Shown: positions 42,731-52,565, numbered from the stretch's first letter. The stretch: 64,000 nt of DNA from CAZOWM01 sp964583615 (GCA_964583615.1 CAZOWM010000008.1:27439-91438), one strand, 5' to 3'. Numbers and translations: made by a program. The notes: generated by a model not told the origin, from the sequence alone.

Positions 42731-43222
42731 ATGAGTTGGGATATAAACCACGTGGTTGTGGTAGGGAGGCTGACCCGGGACCCTGAGTTGAAATACACCC
42801 AGTCCGGGGCGGCGGTTGCGAGATTTTCCATTGCTGTGAACAGGTCCTCGGGTTCCAGAGGAGACGACTCGGAAGAGACGACAAGTTTTTTCAATGTCGT
42901 CGCGTGGAACAAAACAGCCGAGATTTGCAAGGAATATCTCACCAAGGGAAAGCAGGTTGGAATCGATGGGCGGCTGCAGCAAAGGAGATGGTCGGGGAAC
43001 GACGGTGTACGAAGGAGCAACGTCGAGATCGTGGCCAACAATGTCCAGTTTTTCGGTCCTGCCAGACCACAGCAGCAGCGGTATGAGGGTGAACCGAAAG
43101 AAGGTGAGGACACAAAGCCCACATATCTTGAGCCCGGAAGGTCAATAAATGAAGTGTCGGAAAAAGAGGAGGAAAGGGACCCCTTTCTTTCTGAGCTTGA
43201 TGATGACGAAATCCCATTTTAG
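42731..43222 (+). CDS. ssb: Single-stranded DNA-binding protein
   Basis: 163 residues. An OB-fold of about 105 residues starts NHVVVVGRLTRDPELKYTQS and contains FFNVVAWNKTAEICKEYLTK and LQQRRW. A flexible Gln/Pro/Glu-rich linker leads to the acidic tip DDDEIPF, which recruits replication and repair proteins. AAGGAGAGG precedes the ATG. It is located between rpsF and rpsR as in most bacteria. The 162-base gap before it holds no clear signal. Confidence 0.97.
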   Translation: MSWDINHVVVVGRLTRDPELKYTQSGAAVARFSIAVNRSSGSRGDDSEETTSFFNVVAWNKTAEICKEYLTKGKQVGIDGRLQQRRWSGNDGVRRSNVEIVANNVQFFGPARPQQQRYEGEPKEGEDTKPTYLEPGRSINEVSEKEEERDPFLSELDDDEIPF

Positions 43223-43265
43223 GGTATATTTTATATATTGAGAGCACAATGAAGGAGTCATACAA

Positions 43266-43661
43266 ATGGCAGAAGAGGTAAAAGAAGAAAAATCAGAACT
43301 CGATGTGGTAGAAAAAGCTGAGAGCGCAGGCCGGGAAGAAACAGTGACGTCCGCTGAAAGCTCGGACGAGAGGGCGGATGATTCGAAAAAGGAAAACACA
43401 CAGGAGAGAAAGAGAGAGTATACCAGGAGAAATTTCCGCCAGAGAAGAACCTATTTTCGAAGGAAAATATGCAAGCTCTGCGCACGGAAGATAAAAACCG
43501 TTGATTACAAAGATGCAGACCTTTTAAGAAGATTCGTAACGGACAGGGGAAAGATTCTTCCACGGAGGATAACCGGCACCTGTGCGAAGCATCAGCGGAT
43601 GCTCGCGCGTGCGATCAAGAGGGCCCGGATGATCGCACTTCTGCCGTTTGTTTCGAAATAA
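43266..43661 (+). CDS. rpsR: 30S ribosomal protein S18 with acidic N-terminal extension
   Basis: 131 residues, against about 75-95 in most bacteria. The core starts near residue 56 and has C69/C72 in KICKLCARK and C106/H109 in GTCAKHQR, suggesting a zinc-binding S18 form. RMLARAIKRARMIALLP is the conserved end. Residues 1-50 are Glu/Lys/Ser-rich with low complexity, an added acidic tail at the N-terminus. Only one plausible start exists, since GAAGGAG precedes this ATG. Confidence 0.95.
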   Translation: MAEEVKEEKSELDVVEKAESAGREETVTSAESSDERADDSKKENTQERKREYTRRNFRQRRTYFRRKICKLCARKIKTVDYKDADLLRRFVTDRGKILPRRITGTCAKHQRMLARAIKRARMIALLPFVSK

Positions 43662-43697
43662 TCGTGTAAAAGGATTTCCCGGAGGGGTGGTTTCACC

Positions 43698-44906
43698 TTG
43701 ATAATGGAAAACATAAAAGTCATTGTACGGCGAGTTAAAAAAGAGGGAAACTATCTGAAAATGAAGTTCAGCAGCGTGTGGGATATCATGCACGAACGGG
43801 TAACGATCCCTGATATTCATATCGAATGGCGGGAAATCGGCGAAAGCATTCTTCTTGTAAGCTTTTCGATGACGCTGTACGTGTCTGTTGTGCTCACACA
43901 ATTTACGTTCGTACCGATCATGATAATCACGATTAAGAGGGGATGGAAGGAAGCGTCCGTTTATCTGACACTCGCATTGATTTTTCTCCTTTATATTATG
44001 GCAAACGCAGCGTACAGGCTCCCGCTTGACAGCGGACTGCTTCTGTTCTCGCCCACTCACTTCACATTTGATTATATCGGCGGCCTGATGGGGATCAAGC
44101 TCTTGCGATTCCTCGATTTTTTCTTTGTGTACGGGCTCCTGGGAGTATTTATCGGTTCCCTCATATCGATGAATTACAAACTGAAATACGTCATGTTTTT
44201 CAGCATCTGTTTCTACGTTGGAACCGTGCTGTTCGTCCTATCGCTTTCAGGGTTATTCGGCGGATTTGAGGCGTGGCTGAGCAACTATTCGCTCGCAGTA
44301 GAAAAAAAGACGAACAGCTTCATCAATCTGTACCTCTCACAGATGGACAACTATCAAAACGTTCTGGCTCTGCGCGGGGTGGATTACGGGTTTTTGGAGA
44401 AAAAGCTCGAGATTACTGCAGAGATGATCAAGCAGAGTGTGATATACGGGATCGCGCCGAGGGGTGGATACCTCATCAAGCAGATAATCATCATTTTTCT
44501 CAGCATACTTTTTGTGAAGCTGTACTTCAAGAGAAAACTTCATAAAGCCGCCCTGTATTTCGACATCAAGAGGTACAGAATTGCAGACGACTGGGTTTGG
44601 GCGCTCCTAAGCGCCTGGGGCCTTGTGTATATCAACCTGTACCTCAGGAACAACGTTTTGGGCATCATCAGCTGGAACTCTGCGGTGATCATATCCTTTT
44701 TCTTTTTTCTCAAGGGGCTTTCAATTTTCAGGATCGTTGCAGATAGAGTGAAGGTTCCCGTGTTCATCCAGTATGGAGTGATGCTGTTTCTGCTTGTGTA
44801 TTGTTTCATCCATTTTGTTACAATTGTATCCGGTATCGGTGTCGCTGATATCTGGCTGAAAATATCGGAAAAATTGAATGATTCAAAGAAGAGGAGAGAT
44901 GTATGA
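43698..44906 (+). CDS. Multi-pass membrane protein, YybS/DUF2232-like
   Basis: 402 residues with about eight hydrophobic helices and a basic N-terminal 50 residues. It sits between rpsR and rplI, where B. subtilis has yybS. The late segment ending with VADIWLKISEKLNDSKK resembles the YybS C-terminus. The function of this family is unknown. TTG 43698 lies 10 bases after GGAGGGG; ATG 43704 is also possible. It overlaps rplI by 4 bases. Confidence 0.7.
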   Translation: MIMENIKVIVRRVKKEGNYLKMKFSSVWDIMHERVTIPDIHIEWREIGESILLVSFSMTLYVSVVLTQFTFVPIMIITIKRGWKEASVYLTLALIFLLYIMANAAYRLPLDSGLLLFSPTHFTFDYIGGLMGIKLLRFLDFFFVYGLLGVFIGSLISMNYKLKYVMFFSICFYVGTVLFVLSLSGLFGGFEAWLSNYSLAVEKKTNSFINLYLSQMDNYQNVLALRGVDYGFLEKKLEITAEMIKQSVIYGIAPRGGYLIKQIIIIFLSILFVKLYFKRKLHKAALYFDIKRYRIADDWVWALLSAWGLVYINLYLRNNVLGIISWNSAVIISFFFFLKGLSIFRIVADRVKVPVFIQYGVMLFLLVYCFIHFVTIVSGIGVADIWLKISEKLNDSKKRRDV

Positions 44907-45346
44907 AGGTAATACTCGTCAAGGATGTTATTGGACTGGGTGAGGAAGGAGATATCAAAGATGTTGCAAAGGGGTATGCGAGAAACTATCTTTTCCCAAA
45001 AGGGTTTGTGGTCGAGGACAATACATTCAACCGCAACCGTATGAAGGAACAGCGGAAGAGAATCGAGCTCAAGAAAGTGAAAAAGAGAGAAGAAGCGCAA
45101 AAACTCGCAGAGGACATCTCTGCGATCTCAATAAATATTCCCGCTGCCGCACAGGAAAACGACAGACTGTTCGGTGCAATCCATGAACACGATGTACAAA
45201 AAGCCCTTGAAGCTCAAGGATATACCATAGAGAAGAAGAATATTCTGATGAGTGAGCCGATAAAGGCGCTTGGGGTCTACAAGGTCAACTTGAAAATATA
45301 CGAAGATATACAGGCGGAGCTCAAGGTATGGGTTGTGAAGGAATAA
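44903..45346 (+). CDS. rplI: 50S ribosomal protein L9
   Basis: 147 residues. The N-terminal domain MKVILVKDVIGLGEEGDIKD and GYARNYLFPKGF is the L9 signature. A long central helix (about 40-75, Lys/Glu-rich) leads to the C-terminal domain (GAIHEHDVQKALEAQGYTIE). Coupled to the upstream membrane-protein gene by ATGA and followed 9 bases later by dnaB. Confidence 0.97.
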   Translation: MKVILVKDVIGLGEEGDIKDVAKGYARNYLFPKGFVVEDNTFNRNRMKEQRKRIELKKVKKREEAQKLAEDISAISINIPAAAQENDRLFGAIHEHDVQKALEAQGYTIEKKNILMSEPIKALGVYKVNLKIYEDIQAELKVWVVKE

Positions 45347-45355
45347 TACGTTCAG

Positions 45356-46753
45356 ATGTTGAATGAAGACCTACAGAACAAAAAGCTCTCCACCCTCAGT
45401 GACAGACGCCCTCCTCAAAACCTCGAAGCGGAAAGAGCGTGTCTGGGAAGCATGCTCCTGGACAGGGAAGCCATCGAGACTGCAATCGACTTCCTGAAAG
45501 AAGATGATTTCTACAGCGCACAGCACAGGGTAATATTCAATGCCGTGCTCGATCTTTATAACAGATCGACGCCTGTGGACATCATCACTATTACCGAATT
45601 GCTTAAATCAAAAGGGGATATCGACAAAGCAGGAGGGGTGGTCAATATTTCCTCTCTGCTCGATGAGGTTCCCACCTCGGCGAATATCGAATATTATGCG
45701 AAGATAGTCGAACAGAAATCGCTTTTGAGGAAGCTGATCACGGCGGCCTATTCTGTGATTGCGATCGGCTACGACACGGAAACCGACGCTATTGAAATCA
45801 TCGACGAGGCGGAGCGGCTGATCTTTGATGTTGCAGAGAGGAATGTGGCGCGTGGCTATTATTCGATGAATGAGATCATCAAGGACAGTATAATTGCAAT
45901 CGAAAAGCTTTACCACAGAGGGGATGCGTACACGGGAATACCGAGTGGATTCAAGGAGTTTGATGACCTGACGTCGGGTTTTCAGAAATCGGAGCTTATC
46001 ATAATAGCCGCACGTCCCGCAGTGGGGAAAACGGCATTCGCGCTGAACATCGCACAGAATATCGGTATACGCCTGAAGAAGAATGTTGCGGTTTTCAGCT
46101 TGGAGATGTCGAAAGAGGCACTTGTCCAGAGAATGCTCTGTTCAGAGGCGAGGATCGACAGCCAGCGTCTACGCAAGGGATTTCTTGAAACGGAAAAATG
46201 GGCTCCTCTCACGACGGCTGCCGGGAAGCTCGCAGATGCAAATATCTTCATCGATGAAACACCGGGGATCACAGACATGCAGCTGCGCGCAAAGGCGAGG
46301 AGGATACAATCGCGGCACGGGCTCGACATCATCGTCATCGACTATCTGCAGCTGATGTCCACCTTGAAGAGGAGAAATGAAGGAAGAACCCAGGAAATCA
46401 CAGAGATATCTCGAAGCCTCAAGTCGCTTGCCCGTGAGCTCAATATTCCTATTATCGCTCTCTCACAGCTCTCCAGGGCTGTGGAATCAAGGGGAAAGGA
46501 CAAAAGGCCGATTCTTTCCGACCTGAGGGAGTCAGGAGCAATCGAGCAGGACGCGGATATGGTGGTGTTTCTCTACAGGGATGAGCTTTACAACCCGAAC
46601 ACTTCGGATATAAACATCGCCGAAGTTATCATACAGAAGCAGAGAAACGGCCCCACAGGAAGCCTGAAGCTCAGATTTTCCAAGGAATATACACGTTTCG
46701 ACAATCTTGAGCGGTGGGAAGAGCGCCCCTCGCAGTACTATGAAGAAGAATGA
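45356..46753 (+). CDS. dnaB: Replicative DNA helicase DnaB
   Basis: Hexameric helicase at the replication fork, 465 residues. The N-terminal domain begins PPQNLEAERACLGSMLLD. The RecA-like domain has Walker A ARPAVGKTAFALN near 220, FSLEMSKEALVQRML, Walker B DIIVIDYLQLM, and the SDLRESGAIEQDADMVVFLY block. No intein interrupts it. Last replisome gene of the operon; its stop overlaps the next start. Confidence 0.97.
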   Translation: MLNEDLQNKKLSTLSDRRPPQNLEAERACLGSMLLDREAIETAIDFLKEDDFYSAQHRVIFNAVLDLYNRSTPVDIITITELLKSKGDIDKAGGVVNISSLLDEVPTSANIEYYAKIVEQKSLLRKLITAAYSVIAIGYDTETDAIEIIDEAERLIFDVAERNVARGYYSMNEIIKDSIIAIEKLYHRGDAYTGIPSGFKEFDDLTSGFQKSELIIIAARPAVGKTAFALNIAQNIGIRLKKNVAVFSLEMSKEALVQRMLCSEARIDSQRLRKGFLETEKWAPLTTAAGKLADANIFIDETPGITDMQLRAKARRIQSRHGLDIIVIDYLQLMSTLKRRNEGRTQEITEISRSLKSLARELNIPIIALSQLSRAVESRGKDKRPILSDLRESGAIEQDADMVVFLYRDELYNPNTSDINIAEVIIQKQRNGPTGSLKLRFSKEYTRFDNLERWEERPSQYYEEE

Positions 46754-47688
46754 ACATGGAAAAACAGAATCTCACGCTGGAACTCGGTGTGAAGAGCGAT
46801 CCTATTGTTTATCGGTATTCCTTTGACTGGTTATTCGACCTGATGCAGGAGGAAGGAGTCGGCTTCCTTCAGCTCGGATCGTTTTTCGAGCTGTACTTTC
46901 TTTCGGATGAATTCTTTCATGCGCTGAAACACAAGGCAAACAGGAGAAACATCAGCATTGCGAGCATCTTCTCCTCCTACCGTGAACTGGGAGGATTTCT
47001 CTCTGAAGATACGGAGCTTCAGCGTGTGACGAGGAATAACTACAGACGGTTGATACAGGTTGCGCACATACTCGGGGCGTCCTCCGCGGGTTCATCCATG
47101 GGCATGGTGCTCCGGGACCATCTTCATCGAAGGGCGAGAAGCATAGAGACATTTATCGGGAATTACTGTGAGCTGATGCACTACGCCAGAGAGGAAGGCC
47201 TCGAGTGGCTCACCCTTGAGCTCATGTCCTGTTATGCAGAGCCTCCGTGCAGTGCTGATGAAGCCTGCGGACTGGGCGGTACGTTGCAGGCATATCATCG
47301 TGCACATCCTGAGAGCACGGTTAATTTCGGCTTTTGTGCAGACATCTCCCATGGGTGGGCGAATGAGAAAAAGGAAATTCTCCAGGATAATATTTCCTAC
47401 TTTGTTTCTTCCCTTCCCTTTCTCTACGAATTTCATCTGAAAAACACGGACGGTATCTATAACGAAACGTTCGGTTTCGAGCCAGAAAACATCGAGAGAG
47501 GCATCGTGGATGCTGCACAGGTGCGCGCCATCCTCCTGGAAAATCACACACTCCTCCCTGTGAACAAAATAATCGGTTATCTGGAACTTCCGGGTCCCAA
47601 ACTCGGAAGGGATTATACGGACATTCAGCTTGGAAGAATGCTGCGGGAATCACTGAAGCACTTAAGAAAAACGTTTTTGAATCTATAA
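46750..47688 (+). CDS. Xylose-isomerase-like TIM-barrel protein, substrate unknown
   Basis: 312 residues with a sugar phosphate isomerase/epimerase-type barrel: FLQLGSFFELYFLSDEF near residue 35, EWLTLELMSCYAEPP near 155, VNFGFCADISHGW near 195 and YEFHLKNTDG near 230. Glu, Asp and His fall at the strand ends where this family binds a divalent metal. No specific sugar can be inferred. ATG 46750 overlaps the dnaB stop (ATG 46756 is also possible). Its 3' end overlaps the convergent GH3 gene by 6 bases. Confidence 0.72.
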   Translation: MNMEKQNLTLELGVKSDPIVYRYSFDWLFDLMQEEGVGFLQLGSFFELYFLSDEFFHALKHKANRRNISIASIFSSYRELGGFLSEDTELQRVTRNNYRRLIQVAHILGASSAGSSMGMVLRDHLHRRARSIETFIGNYCELMHYAREEGLEWLTLELMSCYAEPPCSADEACGLGGTLQAYHRAHPESTVNFGFCADISHGWANEKKEILQDNISYFVSSLPFLYEFHLKNTDGIYNETFGFEPENIERGIVDAAQVRAILLENHTLLPVNKIIGYLELPGPKLGRDYTDIQLGRMLRESLKHLRKTFLNL

Positions 47689-49089
47689 TGGTGACAAAAG
47701 TCCGTATTTTATCTTGAGACCGAGAACTCGTTTTACCCCTTCGTTTATTTCCTCTTCCGATATCTCACCCTGATCGTAGAGATCAACGACGATTCGCTTC
47801 AGTTCTTTCAAATCGTATTTGCTGTGAACAAGGATCAAATCAACCCCTGCCGCGAACGAACGCTTGAGTGTTTCCGTAAGGTCGAAGTGTTTGGAAAGGG
47901 CGCCCATTGAAATACCGTCTGAGATAATTACCCCCTGAAACCCGAGCTGTTCGCGCAGTATTTCCCTCAGTATCCGGGTTGAGAGTGTTGCAGGGTAATC
48001 CGGGTCGATGTCGCTGTAGAGAACGTGAGATGTCATCAATGCGTCTGCACCATTTTCAATTACTATTCTGAACGGCTTGAAGTCGTTTTCGAAGAGGTCT
48101 TCCTTGCTCATTTCGACTACGGGGAGATCTCTGTGTGAGTCTGTCGTGGTGCTCCCGTGTCCGGGGAAATGTTTTACGACCGAAATAATTCCCACTCTTT
48201 CGGCGCCTTTCAAATAGGAAAGCCCGAAAGCACCGACCATGCTCGGGTCTGCTCCCATTGACCTGTCGCCAATGATCGTCCTGTCCGGTTCACCGTAGAC
48301 ATCCAAAACCGGTGCGAGATTCATATTGCAGCCAAGCCCTGAGATCTCCCTGCAGATGACGTAGGCTGCTGATTCGACAAAATCAGGGTCGCCATACTGT
48401 GCCCAGTAGTAGGGGGAGGGGAAGCGGGTCATTTCGTCGAAGTTGAAGGCATTTACGCGTCCTCCTTCCTGATCTGCGCAGATGAACAACGGAAGCGGGG
48501 GGGCATTCCCACGTGCGGAATCCTGTATCGAGAACGTGAGCTTTTTTACCTGGTCCGGAAAGTCTGCGTTCCACGGATAGAGGATGATGCCGGCCACATA
48601 ATCCTCGTGTATCAGGCGTGCAGTCTTTTCCGAAAATTCCCTCCCCTCAATGTGCGCGATGAACCGCTGACCGATCTTCTGTTCGAGCGTCAGCATGTCC
48701 AGGTAGTGCTCCGCGGCAGCTTCCCGCTGTGATTCACTTGCCGCGGGCGGTTTCTGCGAGTCCACAACCTCTTCTCCGGGTTGGGGAGCCACTTCGGTTT
48801 CCTGAAGGTATTCGGGTGCCGGTTTTTCACCCGGTTCTTCCTCCGGTATTTTGGTGCGAGGAGGTTCAGCAGGGCGGCGTTCCTTCTTCTCCTTTTCCGC
48901 TTCCCGGCCGGCCGAAGGAGGTTGTTCATCCTCGAGATCCTTTGTGCTCATTGCAATACAGTCATCCATTTTCAACAGCTGTGCCTGCTTAGGAGAACTG
49001 TTTTCTTCAGAGGTTTTTGTTGTGTGTTTCGCAGTGCCGCATGAGGCAAGGAGTAATACAAAAACAATCAATATATTCCAGTATCGCAT
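47683..49089 (-). CDS. Glycoside hydrolase family 3 lipoprotein, beta-N-acetylhexosaminidase-like
   Basis: 468 residues. The lipobox LLASC gives a lipidated Cys at 17. A Glu/Pro-rich, charged spacer (about 50-125) tethers the catalytic domain. GH3 motifs: ADQEGGRVNAF, NLAPVLDVYGEPDRTIIGDR, VVKHFPGHGSTTTDSHRDLP (the His-Asp catalytic dyad loop of NagZ-type enzymes) and IISDGISMGAL with the nucleophile Asp. It probably cleaves N-acetylglucosamine from cell-wall fragments or chitin-type sugars outside the inner membrane. GAGGA precedes the ATG. Confidence 0.9.
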   Translation of the reverse strand: MRYWNILIVFVLLLASCGTAKHTTKTSEENSSPKQAQLLKMDDCIAMSTKDLEDEQPPSAGREAEKEKKERRPAEPPRTKIPEEEPGEKPAPEYLQETEVAPQPGEEVVDSQKPPAASESQREAAAEHYLDMLTLEQKIGQRFIAHIEGREFSEKTARLIHEDYVAGIILYPWNADFPDQVKKLTFSIQDSARGNAPPLPLFICADQEGGRVNAFNFDEMTRFPSPYYWAQYGDPDFVESAAYVICREISGLGCNMNLAPVLDVYGEPDRTIIGDRSMGADPSMVGAFGLSYLKGAERVGIISVVKHFPGHGSTTTDSHRDLPVVEMSKEDLFENDFKPFRIVIENGADALMTSHVLYSDIDPDYPATLSTRILREILREQLGFQGVIISDGISMGALSKHFDLTETLKRSFAAGVDLILVHSKYDLKELKRIVVDLYDQGEISEEEINEGVKRVLGLKIKYGLLSPL

Positions 49090-49264
49090 GCATTTTTCCT
49101 CTTTTCGTCTTGTATATCTAATCGGTTGTTTCTTGAGTAGTATTACGTGTCCCAGGTGAATACTTCTGTTCTGTGTGCATTTTTACGGTTGGTTCTTACT
49201 TTATGAGACAGTCTTCACTGACACCTTGGGTGATTTATACAGGGATTTCAATCTTACTGCTGGT

Positions 49265-50068
49265 TCATCCTTTCGTCACCAGGCCATTCCTGTACGCTTT
49301 GAGATATTTGCTGCAGTACGGGTCCTTGTTCAATATCGCTTCGGATGCATACACGAGGCTCATTATCACCGAATCCAGCGGATCGATGAGAGCACCGTCC
49401 AGACCGCCCGCCATACAGGCTACGATAAAAGCCCTGTTGATCTGCTTCCGTGCAGGAAGTCCGTAAGAGATGTTGCTCAGGCCGGTGATCAGCTTTACCT
49501 CGGGGAAGTTCCGTTTCACTCCTTTGATTGTCTCAATTACTGTGAGCCCGAAATTGGTGTTGACGCTGATAGGAGTTGTGATCGGATCGATCGCGATGTC
49601 CTCGATTTTCTTTCCGCCCTTTACGAGTTCATTGATGATCCTGTCAGCAATCTGAACGCGTGTGTCCGCATCATCGGGAATACCATTATCATCTATGCAG
49701 AGTCCCAGCACGAACGCATCGTGCTCAACTGCGAGAGGGAAAATGTGCTCCCACCGTTCTTTTTCTTTTGTGATGGAGTTGATCATCGGTTTCCCGTTTT
49801 TGTGAAGCTCCAGGCCCCGCGCAATGGCCTCTTGTCTCGGGCTGTCGATCGCGAGTGGTTTCTGGGTTACTTCCTGTATCTCATTGATTGCCCATTCGAG
49901 TTTTTCAACCTCGCCGAATACAAAGGCTCCTGCATTCACATCTATGAAATCCGCACCCGCCTCATCCTGCTTTATCGCAAGTTTTTTTATATATTCGGCG
50001 TCATTCTTTTCCATCGCTTCCTTGATTTTTTTTCGTGTTGAATTTAACAGTTCTCCAACGATTATCAT
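49265..50068 (-). CDS. Methyltetrahydrofolate:corrinoid methyltransferase-like pterin-binding protein
   Basis: 267-residue TIM barrel of the pterin-binding (AcsE/MetH-domain/MtrH-like) family. Features are ADFIDVNAGAF near 40, QKPLAIDSPRQEAIARGLE, PMINSITKEKERWE, DDNGIPDDADTRVQIADRII, DPITTPISVN and TGLSNISYGLPARKQINRAF. It should move a methyl group between methyl-THF and a corrinoid protein. Neither a corrinoid protein nor CO dehydrogenase is nearby, so the pathway (acetyl-CoA, methionine or demethylation) stays open. The 175 bases between it and the GH3 gene hold nothing I recognise. Confidence 0.87.
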   Translation of the reverse strand: MIIVGELLNSTRKKIKEAMEKNDAEYIKKLAIKQDEAGADFIDVNAGAFVFGEVEKLEWAINEIQEVTQKPLAIDSPRQEAIARGLELHKNGKPMINSITKEKERWEHIFPLAVEHDAFVLGLCIDDNGIPDDADTRVQIADRIINELVKGGKKIEDIAIDPITTPISVNTNFGLTVIETIKGVKRNFPEVKLITGLSNISYGLPARKQINRAFIVACMAGGLDGALIDPLDSVIMSLVYASEAILNKDPYCSKYLKAYRNGLVTKG

Positions 50069-50198
50069 GGGCGCCCCCGGTATTCTTATTGTAGTGTAAT
50101 TTTTGTAAATTAATATATAGTTAAGCTTTTAGCAATATTTTTTTCTTCTGGAATAATTATTATATTTAATAATGTACAATCATAAAAGGGAGTAGAGA

Positions 50199-52565
50199 AT
50201 GGGCAAAGTAAAAACTGAAGACAGTGCAACGCTTGTTCAGGTGGACAAGGTGCTTCCGCAAAAGCTATCGATAGTGCCGCTGAAGACGCGCCCTATCTTT
50301 CCAGGTATTCTTACACCTCTCGTGATCGGAGGTGAAAAATACATTAAGACGATTGAAAGAATATTGAAAATCGATGGGTACATCGGTTTGATTCTGGTGA
50401 AGAACAGCGACACAGATGAGGACAGGAAAGAAAACTTCTACCGGGTGGGGACGATCGGGAAGGTGCTGAAAACGATCAATCTTCCGGACGGGAAGCTGAA
50501 CATATTCATAAATATGGTGAAGCGCTTCGAGATCAAGAAATTCTTAAGCATGGATCCGCATGTTGTCGCTGCAGTGAACTACGTGGATTCAGAAGCCCGC
50601 ATGGACAAGGACAAGGAACTGCAGGCCATGGTGAGAACTCTATACCTTGAAATAAAGGAGGTATCCGAGGACAACCCATTCTTTACAGAGGAGATAAAGC
50701 TGAATATCGCAAACCTCGACGGAGCGGAAAAAATCGTGGATTTCATCTCATCGATCCTGAATGTGGACAGAGAGGTGCAGCAGGATGTTCTCGAGACGTT
50801 CGATGTGAAGAAGCGGGTGGAGAAAGTGCTCAATCTTCTTCACCGTGAAAAGGAGCTCCTCAAACTTCAGAAGAAAATACAGGAGCAGATCAACGAAAAG
50901 GTCACCAAACAGCAGCGGGAGTTTTTTCTCCATGAACAGCTCAGGGCGATTAAAAAGGAGCTCGGGCTGGAAATGGATCCGAAAACATCTGATTACAACA
51001 AGTTCAAGGAAGTGCTCGACGGGCTCGATCTCTCGGATGAGGTAAAAGACAAGACCTATGAAGAGCTGGAAAAGCTCAATGTGCTGGATACGCGTTCTCC
51101 TGAATATGCGGTCACGAGAAATTACCTCGAAACCGTCTGTTCTCTGCCCTGGAACGCGGTTTCCACGGAGGAGCTCGACGTCCCCCGGGCACGAAGGATT
51201 TTAAATCAGGACCACTACGATCTTGATGAGGTGAAGGAGCGGATACTGGAATTCCTTTCAGTAAAGAAGCTGAAACCCGAATCTCGGGGTTCCATTCTCT
51301 GCCTTGTCGGGCCGCCTGGAGTGGGAAAGACGTCAGTCGGAAAGTCGGTCGCGAGGGCGATGCAGAGAAAGTTTTTCCGATTTTCCCTCGGCGGTATGCG
51401 GGACGAAGCGGAGATAAAGGGTCACAGGCGGACCTACATCGGGGCAATGCCTGGAAAGATCATCCAGGCTCTGAAGATCGTTGGAGTGAAGAATCCGGTG
51501 CTGATGCTTGACGAAATAGACAAGCTCGGAGTGAGTTTTCAGGGGGATCCTTCCTCCGCGCTCCTCGAGGTGCTCGACCCGGAGCAGAATGTCGATTTCC
51601 GTGACCACTACCTCGACCTTCCATTCGACCTTTCTAGAATTCTGTTTATCACCACAGCAAACACGCTCGATACGATCCCCCCGCCGCTGCTCGACAGGAT
51701 GGAAGTGATCAGGCTCTCGGGATACATCGAAAAGGAGAAAATAGAGATAGGAAAGAGGTACATCGTACCGCGGAGCCTGGAAAGAAATGGCTTGGGGCAT
51801 GGTGACGTCAAGTACGAATCTGCAGCGTTGCGGGAGATCCTCCAGGGGTACGTAAGGGAGGCGGGGCTGAGAAATTTCGAGAAGTCCGTGGATAAAATCA
51901 ACAGAAAGATCGCACGAAGGCGCCTCGAAAGTGAGATTGAGATTCCCTATGTGGTGAAAAAGGAGAATATTAAGGATTTTCTCGGAGAAAGAGTCTTCAT
52001 CGAGGAGATATCCCAGAGGATAAAGAGGCCGGGAATCGCGATCGGCCTTGCCTGGACTCCTCTCGGCGGCGCGACTCTGACAATAGAATCTATTCTTATA
52101 CCAGGGAAGGGATCTCTGAAGCTCACCGGCAGCCTCGGCGATGTGATGGCGGAATCTGCGAATATTGCGCTCTCATACGTTCGATCGGTGATGCCGGAAT
52201 ACAATGTCGACGGGAAACTCCTTGAGCACAATTTCGTCCATCTTCACGTGCCCGCGGGCGCGACACCGAAGGACGGCCCTTCAGCAGGGATTACCATGGC
52301 TTCGGCCATGCTGTCCCTGGTCACCGGGAAGAAAATCAAAAGCAAGCTCGCAATGACGGGTGAACTATCCCTGATCGGAAACGTGCTTCCCGTGGGCGGG
52401 ATCAAAGAAAAGATGATTGCAGCGAAGAGAGCAAAAATCAAACAGATCATCCTTCCAAATGAAAACCGTAAGGATCTCAACGAGATTCCGGATCACATCA
52501 AAAGGGGGATGGACTTTCATCTCGTTGAAACGATGAATGATGTGGCGAACCTGATATTTGCGTGA
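50199..52565 (+). CDS. lon: ATP-dependent protease Lon
   Basis: 788-residue LonA-type protease. The N-terminal substrate-binding domain (LSIVPLKTRPIFPGILTPLV) is followed by a coiled-coil linker near 215-250 (QQREFFLHEQLRAIKKELG). The AAA+ module has Walker A GPPGVGKTS and Walker B LMLDEIDK. The protease domain has PKDGPSAGI with the catalytic Ser, and its Lys follows. It degrades misfolded and regulatory proteins in the cytoplasm. AGGGAG precedes the ATG. The 130-base AT-rich upstream region has several -10-like boxes but no CIRCE repeat. Confidence 0.97.
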   Translation: MGKVKTEDSATLVQVDKVLPQKLSIVPLKTRPIFPGILTPLVIGGEKYIKTIERILKIDGYIGLILVKNSDTDEDRKENFYRVGTIGKVLKTINLPDGKLNIFINMVKRFEIKKFLSMDPHVVAAVNYVDSEARMDKDKELQAMVRTLYLEIKEVSEDNPFFTEEIKLNIANLDGAEKIVDFISSILNVDREVQQDVLETFDVKKRVEKVLNLLHREKELLKLQKKIQEQINEKVTKQQREFFLHEQLRAIKKELGLEMDPKTSDYNKFKEVLDGLDLSDEVKDKTYEELEKLNVLDTRSPEYAVTRNYLETVCSLPWNAVSTEELDVPRARRILNQDHYDLDEVKERILEFLSVKKLKPESRGSILCLVGPPGVGKTSVGKSVARAMQRKFFRFSLGGMRDEAEIKGHRRTYIGAMPGKIIQALKIVGVKNPVLMLDEIDKLGVSFQGDPSSALLEVLDPEQNVDFRDHYLDLPFDLSRILFITTANTLDTIPPPLLDRMEVIRLSGYIEKEKIEIGKRYIVPRSLERNGLGHGDVKYESAALREILQGYVREAGLRNFEKSVDKINRKIARRRLESEIEIPYVVKKENIKDFLGERVFIEEISQRIKRPGIAIGLAWTPLGGATLTIESILIPGKGSLKLTGSLGDVMAESANIALSYVRSVMPEYNVDGKLLEHNFVHLHVPAGATPKDGPSAGITMASAMLSLVTGKKIKSKLAMTGELSLIGNVLPVGGIKEKMIAAKRAKIKQIILPNENRKDLNEIPDHIKRGMDFHLVETMNDVANLIFA

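Noticed and set aside
49175..50041. Open frame of 288 codons antisense to the methyl-THF methyltransferase
   Set aside because: The minus-strand gene matches a well-defined family over its full length; the other frame is a shadow.
50101..50198. Heat-shock type control (CIRCE repeat) upstream of lon
   Set aside because: No TTAGCACTC-N9-GAGTGCTAA or similar inverted repeat is present; the tract is simply AT-rich.
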